A DNA stretch of 64,000 bases from Candidatus Gastranaerophilales bacterium (GTDB taxonomy: Bacteria > Cyanobacteriota > Vampirovibrionia > Gastranaerophilales > Gastranaerophilaceae): NCBI GenBank assembly GCA_944322545.1, contig CALUPF010000033.1, positions 62,001-126,000 on the forward strand, written 5' to 3'. Position numbers and translations under genes: made by a program. Positions 38,078 to 47,739 of the stretch are shown here, one piece after another. A model generated the notes under the pieces. The model was given only the letters and a program-made list of their open reading frames with translations. It was not told the DNA's origin and made no database searches. How positions within the stretch are numbered: the stretch's first letter is position 1; each line of letters begins with the position of its first letter.

Positions 38078-39286
38078 ATGGCACGCGAAAAGTATGAACG
38101 TACGAAACCGCACGTTAACATTGGTACAGTAGGCCACGTTGACCACGGTAAAACTACATTGACAGCAGCAATTACTTCTGTATTAGCAGCAGCTGGTCAA
38201 GCACAAGCTAAAAAATTCGATGAAATCGATGCTGCTCCAGAAGAAAAAGCAAGAGGTATCACTATCTCTACTGCTCACGTAGAATACGAAACAGAAACAA
38301 GACACTATGCTCACGTTGACTGCCCAGGCCACGCTGACTATGTTAAAAACATGATCACAGGTGCAGCTCAAATGGACGGTGGTATCCTTGTTATCGCAGC
38401 AACAGATGGTCCTATGCCACAAACTAGAGAACACATCTTGCTTGCAAGACAAGTTGGTGTACCTAAATTGGTTGTATTCTTGAACAAATGCGACATGGTT
38501 GACGATGAAGAATTGCTTGACCTTGTTGAAATGGAAACAAGAGAATTGTTATCTTCATACGAATTCGATGGTGACAATATTCCTATAATCAAAGGTTCTG
38601 CTTTGAAAGCTTTAGAAGCTGTACAAGCTAACCCTTCAATCAAAAGAGGCGAAGACAAATGGGTTGACAAAATCTGGGAACTTATGGATGCTGTTGACTC
38701 TTACATTCCAACTCCAGAACGTGATTTAGATAAACCATTCTTGATGCCTGTTGAAGACGTATTCTCTATCACTGGTCGTGGTACAGTTGCTACTGGCCGT
38801 GTTGAAAGAGGACGTGTTAAAGTTGGTCAAGAAGTTGAAATCGTTGGTTTCGGTGAAACTAAGAAAACAACTGTTACTGGTGTTGAAATGTTCAGAAAAT
38901 TGTTAGACGAAGGTCTAGCTGGTGACAACATCGGTGCTTTACTTCGTGGTGTTGATAAAACTGAAATCCAACGTGGTCAAGTATTGGCTGCTCCTGGTTC
39001 AATCACACCTCACACTAAATTCACAGCTAACGTTTACGTATTGACAAAAGAAGAAGGTGGACGTCACACTCCATTCTTCCCTGGTTACAGACCACAGTTC
39101 TACATCAGAACTACAGACGTAACTGGTTCAATCAAATTCAATGGCGAAATGGTTATGCCTGGTGACAACGTTGTTATGGACGTTGAATTGATCGCTCCTG
39201 TAGCTATCGAACAAGGTATGAGATTCGCTATTCGTGAAGGCGGACGTACAGTTGGTGCTGGTGTTGTTGACAAAATCGTTGAATAG
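38078..39286 (+). CDS. tuf: Elongation factor Tu
   Basis: GTPase that delivers aminoacyl-tRNA to the ribosome. 402 residues: G1 GHVDHGKT at 19-26, G3 DCPGHADY, G4 NKCD, then domains II and III. Ribosome site AAAGGAG. Codon use is richer in C-ending codons (AAC, TTC, GAC) than in neighbouring genes, as expected of a highly expressed gene. It stands alone with its own promoter and terminator, not in an str operon with fusA and rpsL. Confidence 0.99.
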   Translation: MAREKYERTKPHVNIGTVGHVDHGKTTLTAAITSVLAAAGQAQAKKFDEIDAAPEEKARGITISTAHVEYETETRHYAHVDCPGHADYVKNMITGAAQMDGGILVIAATDGPMPQTREHILLARQVGVPKLVVFLNKCDMVDDEELLDLVEMETRELLSSYEFDGDNIPIIKGSALKALEAVQANPSIKRGEDKWVDKIWELMDAVDSYIPTPERDLDKPFLMPVEDVFSITGRGTVATGRVERGRVKVGQEVEIVGFGETKKTTVTGVEMFRKLLDEGLAGDNIGALLRGVDKTEIQRGQVLAAPGSITPHTKFTANVYVLTKEEGGRHTPFFPGYRPQFYIRTTDVTGSIKFNGEMVMPGDNVVMDVELIAPVAIEQGMRFAIREGGRTVGAGVVDKIVE

Positions 39287-39313
39287 TCACAATACTAACA
39301 ACATAAATTTAAA

Positions 39314-39346
39314 AACAGCTTCGAATTATTTTGGAGCTGTTTTTTA
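39314..39346 (+). terminator. tuf terminator
   Basis: Stem AACAGCT (39314-39320) / AGCTGTT (39335-39341) followed by TTTTT, 27 bases after the tuf stop. Confidence 0.88.
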
Positions 39347-39379
39347 TATTAAGTTGATTAGTTATTCTAACTTCAAAAT

Positions 39380-39408
39380 AAAAAGACCGCCTTGATTGCG
39401 GTCTTTTT
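39380..39408 (-). terminator. rpmE terminator (works on both strands)
   Basis: Perfect 11-bp stem AAAAAGACCGC (39380-39390) / GCGGTCTTTTT (39398-39408), loop of 7, ahead of a T-rich run on the minus strand. Confidence 0.92.
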
Positions 39409-39436
39409 AAAAAACTTTTTAAATTCAAAACAAAAA

Positions 39437-39637
39437 CTATTTGTTTTCGTATCTTTTTTTGAATCTTTCAACTCTACCTTCAGTATCCATGATTTTTTGA
39501 TTACCAGTGTAGAATGGGTGACATTTGTTGCAAATTTCAACTGTAATATTTTCTTCAATTGAACCAGTTTCGATTTCGTTGCCACAAACACATTTGATTT
39601 TCATTTTTTTATATTCTGGATGAATATCTTTTTTCAT
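39437..39637 (-). CDS. rpmE: 50S ribosomal protein L31 (zinc-binding form)
   Basis: 66 residues from MKKDIHPEY. CxC (KCVCGN) and [10 protein letters not shown] supply zinc ligands, marking the C+ form; [22 protein letters not shown] is diagnostic. The start at 39637 is preferred because GAAGGG lies 10 bases upstream; the ATG at 39646 is only one base after it. Own terminator downstream. Confidence 0.96.
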   Translation of the reverse strand: MKKDIHPEYKKMKIKCVCGNEIETGSIEENITVEICNKCHPFYTGNQKIMDTEGRVERFKKRYENK

Positions 39638-39938
39638 TGTTTTCATTCCCTTCTTTAAAGTTTATTTAGTACTACAATTTTAGACTGCTGAAAAATTATT
39701 ATCAAGAGTTTTTATAATTATATTAAAGTCTATGAAGAATTAATTTCCTAAAAGCCTTGCTTTTCATATATAAATTAAAAATCTATTTGCAAAATCATAT
39801 TACGCAGAAACTAAGAATATTTTATCAATAAATAGCAGTTAGGATATTTCATCTAGATATTTTCATAGATATATAAAAATCAAGTTTGTTTTTTGTGATA
39901 ACATTAAAGAAAATGTAATATAAGAGGATTTGACAATT

Positions 39939-41705
39939 ATGAAAATGTCTAGATTGTTTGTACAAACACTAAGAGAATTTCCTTCAGATGCTGAAGTTAT
40001 GAGCCACAAGCTTCTTGTTAGAGCTGGGTATATAAGAAAACTCGCACAAGGTGTTTATAACTATTTACCTTTGATGTGGAGAGTATTAAAAAAAGTTGAA
40101 AATATCGTAAGAGAAGAAATGGACGCAGCAGGCGCTCAAGAAATGCTTATGCCATTTGTTCAACCTGAAGAACTTTGGCAAGAATCAGGCAGATGGGAAG
40201 TATATGGCAAAGAATTAATGAGATTGAAAGACAGACACAACAGAGGAATGTGTCTTGGACCAACTCATGAAGAAGTTATCACAGCAGTAGCAAGAGAAGG
40301 CATCAAATCTTACAAACAATTGCCTGTTAACTTATACCAAATCCAATCAAAATTCCGTGATGAAGTCCGTCCAAGATACGGTCTTTTAAGAGGTCGTGAG
40401 TTTATCATGAAAGACGCATACAGCTTTGATTCTTCCCAAGAAGGTTTAGAAAAATCTTATGCTGATATGGCAGAAGCATATTACAAAATTTTTGAAAGAT
40501 GTGGACTAGAGACAAAAGCAGTACAATCAGATTCTGGAGCAATCGGTGGTGCTGTTTCACACGAATACATGGTTTTAATTGATGACACAGAAAACAATGC
40601 AGGCGAAAATGATGTATTCTTCTGCAAAAACAAAAACTGTGGCTATGCAGCTAATGCAAACCACGCGGTATCAGTATTAGAACCAGCAGAAACTGATGGT
40701 TCAAAATATTTTGCAAACTTTGAAAAAGTAGATACTCCAAACACAACTACAATTGAAGAATTAGCAGAATTTTTAAAAATTCCTCAAACGGTAATTCTAA
40801 AATCTATGATTTATGTTGCTGACAACAAAATAGTTATGGCATTAATCAGAGCAGATAAAACGTTTGAAGAAACAAAAGTTATGAACGCTGTTAGCGCAAA
40901 TGATATAAGAAGTGCAGCACCTGCTGAACTAGAAGCAATTTTTGGAGCAAGCAAAGGCTTCGTTGGTCCTAAAGAAATTGAACAAGTGAAAATTCCTGAA
41001 GAATATGATGGAGAAAAAATCACCGTTGTTGCAGATTTAACAGCACAAGAAATGAAAAACTTTGTAATTGGCGCTAACGAAACAGACAAGCACTTTGTTG
41101 GTGTTAACTGGTCTGATTTAAATACACCAATATTTGCTGATATTAGATTAGTTGAAAAAGGTGAAAAATGCCCTGATTGCGGAGAGCCTTTGTATGTAAC
41201 AAAAGGTATTGAAGTAGGTAACATTTTCCAACTTGGTACAAAATATTCAAAAGCAATGAACGCAGTATACCTCGATGAAAACGGAAAAACTCAACCATTT
41301 ATAATGGGATGTTATGGTATAGGCATTTCTAGAACAGCCGCTGCTGCTGTTGAAAGACATCATGATGAATGGGGTATTAAATGGCCTATCTCAATTGCTC
41401 CATATCATGTTGATATTGTGCCTGTAAACATCCAAGACGAACTACAAATGAAAGTCGCAAATGAATTATATGACAAATTGAACAAAGCTGGTGTTGAAAC
41501 AGTTTTCGATGACAGAGATGAAAGAGCTGGAGTTAAATTCAAAGATGCTGACCTAATTGGCTTCCCATTTAGAATCACTGTTGGTAAAACTATTAACGAA
41601 GGTTTAGTTGAATTCAAAGTCAGAGAAACAGGCGAAGTATTCAAAGTAAAACCAGACGAAGCAGCTGAAAAAATAATTGAATATGTAAAACTATATATCA
41701 AATAA
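39939..41705 (+). CDS. proS: Prolyl-tRNA synthetase, bacterial type with editing domain
   Basis: Charges tRNA-Pro. About 588 residues: class II core with GPTHEE and FRDEVRPRYGLLRGREFIMKDAYSF. An inserted editing domain (about 225-400) has KSMIYVADNKIVMALIRADKTFEETKV. Motif 3 is GCYGIGISRTAAAAVE, then the anticodon-binding domain. ATG 39939 is chosen: AGAGGA lies about 10 bases upstream, whereas the TTG at 39930 would be only 1-2 bases from it. Confidence 0.98.
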   Translation: MKMSRLFVQTLREFPSDAEVMSHKLLVRAGYIRKLAQGVYNYLPLMWRVLKKVENIVREEMDAAGAQEMLMPFVQPEELWQESGRWEVYGKELMRLKDRHNRGMCLGPTHEEVITAVAREGIKSYKQLPVNLYQIQSKFRDEVRPRYGLLRGREFIMKDAYSFDSSQEGLEKSYADMAEAYYKIFERCGLETKAVQSDSGAIGGAVSHEYMVLIDDTENNAGENDVFFCKNKNCGYAANANHAVSVLEPAETDGSKYFANFEKVDTPNTTTIEELAEFLKIPQTVILKSMIYVADNKIVMALIRADKTFEETKVMNAVSANDIRSAAPAELEAIFGASKGFVGPKEIEQVKIPEEYDGEKITVVADLTAQEMKNFVIGANETDKHFVGVNWSDLNTPIFADIRLVEKGEKCPDCGEPLYVTKGIEVGNIFQLGTKYSKAMNAVYLDENGKTQPFIMGCYGIGISRTAAAAVERHHDEWGIKWPISIAPYHVDIVPVNIQDELQMKVANELYDKLNKAGVETVFDDRDERAGVKFKDADLIGFPFRITVGKTINEGLVEFKVRETGEVFKVKPDEAAEKIIEYVKLYIK

Positions 41706-41726
41706 ATGTTACAAAGTCTTTATAAG

Positions 41727-41759
41727 AAAAGGTGATTATGGCAAGTAATCACCTTTTTG
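41727..41759 (+). terminator. proS terminator
   Basis: 12-bp perfect stem AAAAGGTGATTA (41727-41738) / TAATCACCTTTT (41746-41757), 7-base loop, T-rich 3' side. Confidence 0.92.
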
Positions 41760-41793
41760 GTTTTTGTAATATTGCAATAAAAAAGGAAAAATC

Positions 41794-42624
41794 ATGATAG
41801 ATAAAATTACATCACCTGTTTTTAACCGTGTCACTAAGAATTTAAACACACCATCTCAACCCCAAACACCCATCGAAAATAATCAACAATCAAATAAAGA
41901 CCCTTTTAAATGTGTTGCATTTTATGGCAAAGATCTTGTGCAAACACAACAAAAATCAAATGCTGATTTGAGCGTTGTATTCAAAAAACTCGAAGGTCTT
42001 GAGGGAGATGAATTTGCAAAAACTGCATACAAAGAGCTTGTAAAACACATGGGCCTTGAAGATGTAGCACCTAAAGAACTTTCTTTTGAACCTAAAGAAG
42101 GTCGTCCAATAGCCAGTGACTATAAATGGTATGAAAACAAAGTTGTAGTGTACAGAGATTATTTTGACAAAGCATCAAAAGCCGAAAAACTAGGCTTCAT
42201 TGCACACGAACTAATGCATTGTAAACAGACAACAAATATTTTAAAAACAGATTCACCCAATATTGTTCAACAATATGCATTTGCTATTGCAACTTCCGAT
42301 TTTAGAGCAGCAATGGTCAACGATATTCAGACAAAATTAGGCTTCATAAAAGCTAATCAAATGGGTAAAGCTAATGAATATGCACAGGCAATGATATACA
42401 GGCAAGCTGCAGCAACTTATAAAGAGCTTACTACAATTTTTGCAGATGTATTAAAACAACCAAAACACCCTCTAAATTCTGCAAATGGTCAAAAAGCACT
42501 ACACGACATTAAGGCTCAATCTGTATATAACGGAGCCAATGCAAATGGCTGGGCAAATTGTCCTCTCGAAGCAGAAGCAATGGGATTTGAAAAATCTGTT
42601 GTAAATGCATATTTAACAAAGTAG
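41794..42624 (+). CDS. Putative zincin metallopeptidase, lineage-type N-terminus
   Basis: 276 residues. Polar Pro/Gln/Asn-rich N-terminus to about 36, a VAFYG phrase, then a helical domain with FIAHELMHCKQTT: His138, Glu139, His142 give HExxH. EAEAMGFE near the C-terminus can supply the third ligand (HExxH...E, gluzincin-like). No clear signal peptide. Substrate unknown. AAAGGAAAA before ATG; own terminator upstream separates it from proS. Confidence 0.65.
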   Translation: MIDKITSPVFNRVTKNLNTPSQPQTPIENNQQSNKDPFKCVAFYGKDLVQTQQKSNADLSVVFKKLEGLEGDEFAKTAYKELVKHMGLEDVAPKELSFEPKEGRPIASDYKWYENKVVVYRDYFDKASKAEKLGFIAHELMHCKQTTNILKTDSPNIVQQYAFAIATSDFRAAMVNDIQTKLGFIKANQMGKANEYAQAMIYRQAAATYKELTTIFADVLKQPKHPLNSANGQKALHDIKAQSVYNGANANGWANCPLEAEAMGFEKSVVNAYLTK

Positions 42625-42762
42625 CATTGGTCAAAATGTAATAATTTCTTTACTTAATCTTTTTTTATCTCCATGAAAAATTCTTTTTTATGGTAGAGTT
42701 GTTGTGTGTGCCTTTTTTAAGATAAACACACAACAGCTGACAGGATAGTGAAAGGAATTAAG

Positions 42763-43404
42763 ATGAGTAAATTCAATTTGTTAGCATACATTCTGCCTCC
42801 TGAGGAGAAAGTTTTTTATACACTTTTTGAAGAAAGTGCTCAAGTTTGTCATGATGTCGCAGAACTTTATAAAGATATCGTCACAACATCACTAACAGAA
42901 GATCACGTTATAAACGCAAAAAGGCTAAAACACAAAAGCAATGATTTACTCAAAGAAACTCTTCATCAACTCAATGTAACATTAATCACACCAATTGATA
43001 GAGAAGACATTCAATGTATCGCTTCATTATTAAATAAAATTACAAAAAGAATTGTAAAAGCATCATTGAACCTTAAAGTATACAGACTTGAAAATTTCAC
43101 TGAAAACATGAAAAAACAAGCACAAACTCTTTATCAAGCAACAGAAGAGTTGAAAATCATTATTCATAACTTTAAAAAATCTAGTTCAATAAAAGAAATG
43201 ACAGAAACAAACCTCAAAATGAAAGAAATTGAATCTCATGGGGACGAAATTCACTATCATGCAATTGATGAATTGTTCTCTGGAAAATATGATGCATTGA
43301 CAGTTATAAAATTAAGAGACATTCATAAAGATATCGAAAACGCATTAGACAGCTGCTTCTCAGTATCAGACCAAGTAGTAAATGTTGTTTTAAAACAGAG
43401 CTAA
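42763..43404 (+). CDS. DUF47 (PhoU-like) Pit accessory protein
   Basis: 213 residues, all-helical. PPEEKVFYTLFEESAQ near the N-terminus and IESHGDEIHYHAIDELF match the PhoU-like DUF47 family with conserved acidic metal ligands. DUF47 genes regularly precede pit phosphate transporters, and pit follows here by 36 bases. Probably gates or regulates phosphate uptake. ATG 42763 has AAAGGA upstream; the GTG at 42748 is less likely. Confidence 0.92.
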   Translation: MSKFNLLAYILPPEEKVFYTLFEESAQVCHDVAELYKDIVTTSLTEDHVINAKRLKHKSNDLLKETLHQLNVTLITPIDREDIQCIASLLNKITKRIVKASLNLKVYRLENFTENMKKQAQTLYQATEELKIIIHNFKKSSSIKEMTETNLKMKEIESHGDEIHYHAIDELFSGKYDALTVIKLRDIHKDIENALDSCFSVSDQVVNVVLKQS

Positions 43405-43440
43405 ATTTTTTGTTGGAATAGTTGAGGGAAAGAAAATTAT

Positions 43441-44457
43441 ATGACAGTTTCAATAGTATTGTTAGTTTTGGTAGTTGTAGGAGCTCTTGTATTCGAATAC
43501 ATTAACGGATTCCACGATGCAGCGAATGCAATTGCAACAGTAGTTTCAACAAAAGTATTAACACCAAGACAAGCAGTTATATATGGTGCAACACTAGAAT
43601 TCACTGGTGCACTAACTGGTACACACGTAGCTAAAACAATTGGGGCAGGTATCGTAGACCCTTCTACAATAACATTGCATGTTATATTTTGTGCACTTTG
43701 CGCAGCAATAATTTGGAATTTAATCACTTGGTTTTTTGGACTTCCATCCAGCTCATCTCATGCTTTGATAGGTGGTCTTATAGGCGCATCTGTCGTTAAT
43801 GCCGGTTGGGGATGTGTAAGATTTATGGAATTAGCTGACAAAGTTATTGAACCTATGTTTTTAGCACCAATCATTGGCTTTGGAACAGGTTTTATAGTAA
43901 TGGCAATTTTGCTTAGAATCTTTTATAAAGCTAATCCTGATAAAGTTAACAGACGTTTTAGAAGATGTCAGATTTTCTCAGCAGGGCTAATGGCACTAAG
44001 CCATGGTTCAAACGATGCTCAAAAAACTATGGGTATCATCACTCTTGCGCTACTAGCAGGAGGAATCGTTAAACACAATGCAGCTGGTAGCTTTGATATC
44101 CCAATTTATGTAATTCTATCTTGTGCAACAGTAATGAGTTTGGGTGTTATGTCAGGTGGTTGGAAAATCATCAGAACAATGGGAAGTAAAATTATAAAAC
44201 TTAAACCTATCAATGGATTTGCTGCTGAAACATCAGCCGCATCAATTATCCTTGCAGCATCACATTTTGGTGTTCCATTAAGTACAACTCACGTAATTTC
44301 AACAGCAATCATGGGTGTAGGAACAACTTATAAAGCTCATGCTGTAAAATGGGGTGTAATTGGAAACATCGTTTGGGCTTGGGTTTTAACTATTCCAATT
44401 TGTGTAATAATTTCAGGTGTAATTTTCTTCTTATACAAATTGTTAATCATAGGTTAA
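43441..44457 (+). CDS. pit: PiT-family inorganic phosphate transporter
   Basis: 338 residues with about ten helices. The inverted repeat signature of PiT transporters appears twice: FHDAANAIATVVSTK (about 24-38) and LSHGSNDAQKTMGIITLAL (about 185-203). Also GLPSSSSHALIGG and GVPLSTTHVISTAIMG. Low-affinity metal-phosphate symport across the inner membrane. Paired with the DUF47 gene. Confidence 0.96.
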   Translation: MTVSIVLLVLVVVGALVFEYINGFHDAANAIATVVSTKVLTPRQAVIYGATLEFTGALTGTHVAKTIGAGIVDPSTITLHVIFCALCAAIIWNLITWFFGLPSSSSHALIGGLIGASVVNAGWGCVRFMELADKVIEPMFLAPIIGFGTGFIVMAILLRIFYKANPDKVNRRFRRCQIFSAGLMALSHGSNDAQKTMGIITLALLAGGIVKHNAAGSFDIPIYVILSCATVMSLGVMSGGWKIIRTMGSKIIKLKPINGFAAETSAASIILAASHFGVPLSTTHVISTAIMGVGTTYKAHAVKWGVIGNIVWAWVLTIPICVIISGVIFFLYKLLIIG

Positions 44458-44461
44458 AAAT

Positions 44462-44494
44462 AAAAAGGTCATTGAAAACTCAATGACCTTTTTT
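44462..44494 (+). terminator. Terminator between pit and rnpB (both converge on it)
   Basis: 11-bp stem AAGGTCATTGA (44465-44475) / TCAATGACCTT (44480-44490), 4-base loop, T-run on the plus side and A-run on the other, so it can end pit and the minus-strand rnpB. Confidence 0.92.
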
Positions 44495-44510
44495 AATAAA
44501 AATATAAAAC

Positions 44511-44861
44511 GGAGTAGCTCATAAGCCGGGTTCTGTTTCAAGATAATTATCTGTCTCGACTTACAGTTGCCTGCAAGCTCAAGCGGTTTGTCAAAAGATG
44601 GCGGGACACCTTAACCTTTTATTCAACCTTGCACCCAACCGGGGTTTACCTGGCCAAGACCTCTCAGCCTTGCCGGTGAGCTCTTACCTCGCCGTTGCAC
44701 CATCGCCTGTTTTCACTGATAAATCAGGAATCATCGGCAGTCTTCATTTCTGTGGCACTATCCTCACGGTCGCCCGCACCTGACGTTATCAGGCGGTCTG
44801 CCCTAGGGTGCCCGGACTTTCCTCACAGAATTTTTCATCTGCGCAATTATCCGACTACTCC
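44511..44861 (-). ncRNA. rnpB: RNase P RNA, bacterial class A
   Basis: Catalytic RNA that trims tRNA 5' leaders. On the minus strand the 5' end GGAGTAGTCGG leads to the universal GAGGAAAGTCCGGGC (about 44811-44825). Internal conserved ...GGGTAAACCCC-type segments occur near 44640-44650. The 3' ACAGAACCCGGCTTA pairs P4 and is followed by GAGCTACTCC, which closes P1 with the 5' end. About 351 bases. The ends are set by the P1 pairing GGAGTAG/CTACTCC. Confidence 0.97.
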
Positions 44862-44924
44862 ATTACTTAATTTATCATACATTCCTACTAATTCAAATCC
44901 CGTATGCCTCTTTGATTAAGTAAT
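44862..44924. repeat. Inverted repeat flanking the rnpB promoter region
   Basis: ATTACTTAAT (44862-44871) and ATTAAGTAAT (44915-44924) are perfect 10-base inverted repeats 43 bases apart, immediately upstream of rnpB. On the minus strand a TATGAT lies between them at the right distance for a -10. Purpose unknown. Confidence 0.45.
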
Positions 44925-45144
44925 ACTAATAAATTATTTTTTTTAGAATTTCAAAGCCCTTTTGCAACAAGGATTTTGAGTGAAATATTAACCACATGGT
45001 CTAGATTCAAAGATATAGTGAAATCGCTTATTATTTCAATCCAATAGTCGATGAGGCTCTACTCTATTTAGGGGTAATATACATGGTGTAAATAATATAA
45101 GTACACGATTAAAAATTTATAAAGAAAAATCTTGGGGGGAGTAG

Positions 45145-45855
45145 ATGAGAAGAGGTCTTGAATTTAAGAAGAAAGCAAGAATCATTATTGTCGATGACAA
45201 CTATGATCATTTGTCAGGGATCAAAGAATTGATTGAAATTGAAAGCGATTTCGATGTAGTGGCAACAGCTACAAGTGCAAGTGTTGCAATCAGTCTTATT
45301 AAGAAGTATCGTCCTGAAATCGTTTTAATGGATATCAACATGCCTGAAAAAGATGGTTTAACCGCAATTGCGGAAATTGAAAAATTAGATTTGGGAGTGC
45401 GTACCATCGCTTTAACAGGTTATGATGATCCTGATTTGATCTTCAGAGCAATGAAAATCGGAGCTAAAGGCTACATCTTAAAAACAATGGCCTCTGCTCA
45501 ACTCATCTATGCAATTGACGAAGTTGCATCAGGAAAAATCTATCTTCCTGCAACTTTGTCCTCAAGATTCTTCGAATACTTCCAAAAATCATTCAAAGAA
45601 GAAACACAAACTGTTAATGACGAAGAAAACCTTTTGAACTACCTAACACAAAGAGAAGAAGAAGTCCTAGACCTTCTAACTCAAGGTATCACATACAAAG
45701 GCGTAGCTCAAAAATTGTTCATCTCAGAAACAACTGTAAAAACACACGTTAACAATATATTCCAAAAACTACAAGTCAATGATAGAACACAAGCTGTTTT
45801 ATATGCATTGAATAACGGTTTTTTGAACAGAAGAAAAGTCAAAATCGCTATATAG
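45145..45855 (+). CDS. NarL/LuxR-type response regulator upstream of flagellar genes
   Basis: 236 residues. Receiver domain with acidic pair Asp17/18, acceptor Asp63 (VLMDINMP), Thr/Ser switch near 91 and Lys113. The C-terminal HTH_LuxR domain has LTQREEEVLDLLTQGITYKGVAQKLFISETTVKTHVNNIFQKL. DNA-binding regulator whose likely partner is the kinase 78 bases downstream, and whose likely targets include the flagellar genes that follow. Strong GGGGGGAG ribosome site. Confidence 0.95.
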   Translation: MRRGLEFKKKARIIIVDDNYDHLSGIKELIEIESDFDVVATATSASVAISLIKKYRPEIVLMDINMPEKDGLTAIAEIEKLDLGVRTIALTGYDDPDLIFRAMKIGAKGYILKTMASAQLIYAIDEVASGKIYLPATLSSRFFEYFQKSFKEETQTVNDEENLLNYLTQREEEVLDLLTQGITYKGVAQKLFISETTVKTHVNNIFQKLQVNDRTQAVLYALNNGFLNRRKVKIAI

Positions 45856-45933
45856 TTGATTCCTTGCAAGATTGAGTTAATAACTAAGTCAAGCAAAAGG
45901 TTTAAGAGAATAAATTAAGGTAAGATTAAAGTA

Positions 45934-47208
45934 ATGGGCGGAGCAAACTTCAGACAAAAAAATCTTTTAAAAGATTTAATATATCTTGGTCAAACTAGGC
46001 CAATAAACAAACAAACAATCAAAGGATTGTTTCGCTTCGCCCTAGAACCGCTTTTGGAAGCACAATCACAAAAAGCGGTTGCTATGATTAGACTTTTTGA
46101 TACAAAAGAACTCGATGGAGTATTAAAAAGATTAGAATTTACAAATGCAGAAGTTTATTCTTTTGATGACACAACTAAAGGTGAAAATTTAACAAAAGAT
46201 GATATTTGGGGAAATACAGAATTTTTAGTGATACTTTCTCCAAGATACTCTGTATGTCTTTTATGGGATTATTCAACAGAAACCGTAAAAGACACTTCTT
46301 GTGTTTATCATCTTTTGAACTCAAAAGACGTAAATCACGTTATAAGAATCATCTCAGAAAACTCTAAAATTGATTTGATGAGATACACGCAAGAATACAC
46401 ACCAGAAAGAAGAAGCAATGAACTTTTAAACAAAGCTGTTCATAAATTCATTAACTTTGCTGATTCATTTGTTGAAGAAGCCTCAATGACTCAAGCTGAA
46501 GCAGGTCTTTTAGGTGAAAATGATGACATCATAAAAAAATATGAATACATATCAACAAAAGCAAAAGTTATATCTCATGACATAAAAAATCATCTTTCTG
46601 TGATTGATTTGTACTCAAAAATAATGGAAAAAAGACTTGAGTTTGTTTCAAACAAAGAACTTCAAGACTCAATGACAAATGCAATTAACAGTATAAAAAA
46701 ATCAAAAGATTCAATAGCAACACTTTTGACTGAACTGAGAACTATACAAAGTGCAAAACTTGTCACAATTAACTTCTCAAAAGTTCTTGAAACAGCAATC
46801 AGTCTAGTTCAAGCAAAAGCGCAGGAAACAGACTCTAAATTTGAAGTTTCTAACCAATTTACAGGCAATATTTTGGCAGATGAAAACAAACTTTTGAATG
46901 TTATGATCAACCTGTTTTATAACGCTTTAGATGCAATCCAATGTAAAAAGGAAAGCGGAAAAATCAAAATTAAAACAGAAGAAACAAATGACAACATGCT
47001 AAAAATATCTGTTTCAGACAACGGCTGTGGAATTGATGCTGATCAGCAAGAAAAAATCTTTGAAGATGGATACACATCAAAAATGACAGGTTCAGGACTT
47101 GGACTTTATATTTCAAAAGAAGCAATGAAAGAGCAATATGGAGACTTAAACCTTGCTCATTCAGACGCAAACGGAACAACTTTTGAAATCCTGATACCCA
47201 AATTATAG
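45934..47208 (+). CDS. Soluble sensor histidine kinase with DICT-like N-terminal domain
   Basis: 424 residues. The N-terminal about 150 residues resemble the DICT sensor domain common in cyanobacterial signalling (for example NTEFLVILSPRYSVCLLWDY); this is tentative. The phosphoacceptor region is SHDIKNHLS with His215. The ATPase domain has NLFYNALDAIQ, SDNGCGI and GSGLGLYIS. No membrane helix. Fifteen bases before flgB with a GGAGGAAAG site between, so it is co-expressed with the rod genes. Confidence 0.92.
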   Translation: MGGANFRQKNLLKDLIYLGQTRPINKQTIKGLFRFALEPLLEAQSQKAVAMIRLFDTKELDGVLKRLEFTNAEVYSFDDTTKGENLTKDDIWGNTEFLVILSPRYSVCLLWDYSTETVKDTSCVYHLLNSKDVNHVIRIISENSKIDLMRYTQEYTPERRSNELLNKAVHKFINFADSFVEEASMTQAEAGLLGENDDIIKKYEYISTKAKVISHDIKNHLSVIDLYSKIMEKRLEFVSNKELQDSMTNAINSIKKSKDSIATLLTELRTIQSAKLVTINFSKVLETAISLVQAKAQETDSKFEVSNQFTGNILADENKLLNVMINLFYNALDAIQCKKESGKIKIKTEETNDNMLKISVSDNGCGIDADQQEKIFEDGYTSKMTGSGLGLYISKEAMKEQYGDLNLAHSDANGTTFEILIPKL

Positions 47209-47223
47209 AAAGGAGGAAAGCAT

Positions 47224-47736
47224 ATGGATTTGTTTAACGTAAGAGCAATTGAAGTTTCTAAACTAGCTATGGACGGCTTGGTTAAAAGACAATCTGCTAT
47301 CGCTTCTAATACAGCCAATGCAATGACTCCTGACTACCAAAGAAAAATGGTAGCATTCGAAGACCAGCTTCAAGAAATCATTGAAAAAGATGATATAAGA
47401 AGAGACTTGAGGATGAAAAACAGCCTTGCTTATGAAAATGACCACTCATATAAAACTGGCTATTCTCACGATTATAATCCAATGACTAAAAACATTGCAC
47501 AAAAACTTCCTCAAGAACAAATGATTTACATCCAACAAACACAAGCAGACACAAATGCTTATTCTCCTGAAGTTATAAGAGATGAACGTTGGATAGACTA
47601 CGGCAACGGCAACAACGTCAACCTTGAAGAAGAAATGATGGATATGGCAAAAGCCGGAACACAATATAATGTACTAGCAACAGTAGAAGGAAGATTTATG
47701 ACAAATCTTCTAGATGTGGTAAAAGGAGGGTCATAA
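47224..47736 (+). CDS. flgB: Flagellar basal-body rod protein FlgB
   Basis: 170 residues, longer than the usual about 130. N-terminal LAMDGLVKRQSAIASNTANAMTPDYQRK matches the Flg_bb_rod motif. The C-terminal helix region has NNVNLEEEMMDMAKAGTQYNVLATV with the conserved VNLExEM. Proximal rod subunit, exported by the flagellar type III apparatus. The extra length lies between the rod motif and the C-terminal helix. Three bases before flgC. Confidence 0.93.
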   Translation: MDLFNVRAIEVSKLAMDGLVKRQSAIASNTANAMTPDYQRKMVAFEDQLQEIIEKDDIRRDLRMKNSLAYENDHSYKTGYSHDYNPMTKNIAQKLPQEQMIYIQQTQADTNAYSPEVIRDERWIDYGNGNNVNLEEEMMDMAKAGTQYNVLATVEGRFMTNLLDVVKGGS

Positions 47737-47739
47737 TAA

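Noticed and set aside
38183-38670. Long minus-strand frames inside tuf
   Set aside because: They are antisense to the EF-Tu coding sequence and arise from its codon bias.
44885-44915. TTCAAATCCCG resembling a tRNA T-loop and 3' end
   Set aside because: The flanking bases do not form a T-stem, and there is no anticodon arm or matching acceptor upstream; it is the rnpB promoter region.
44598-44919. Open frames of 60-75 codons on the plus strand
   Set aside because: They run antisense through the conserved RNase P RNA and have no protein-like features.
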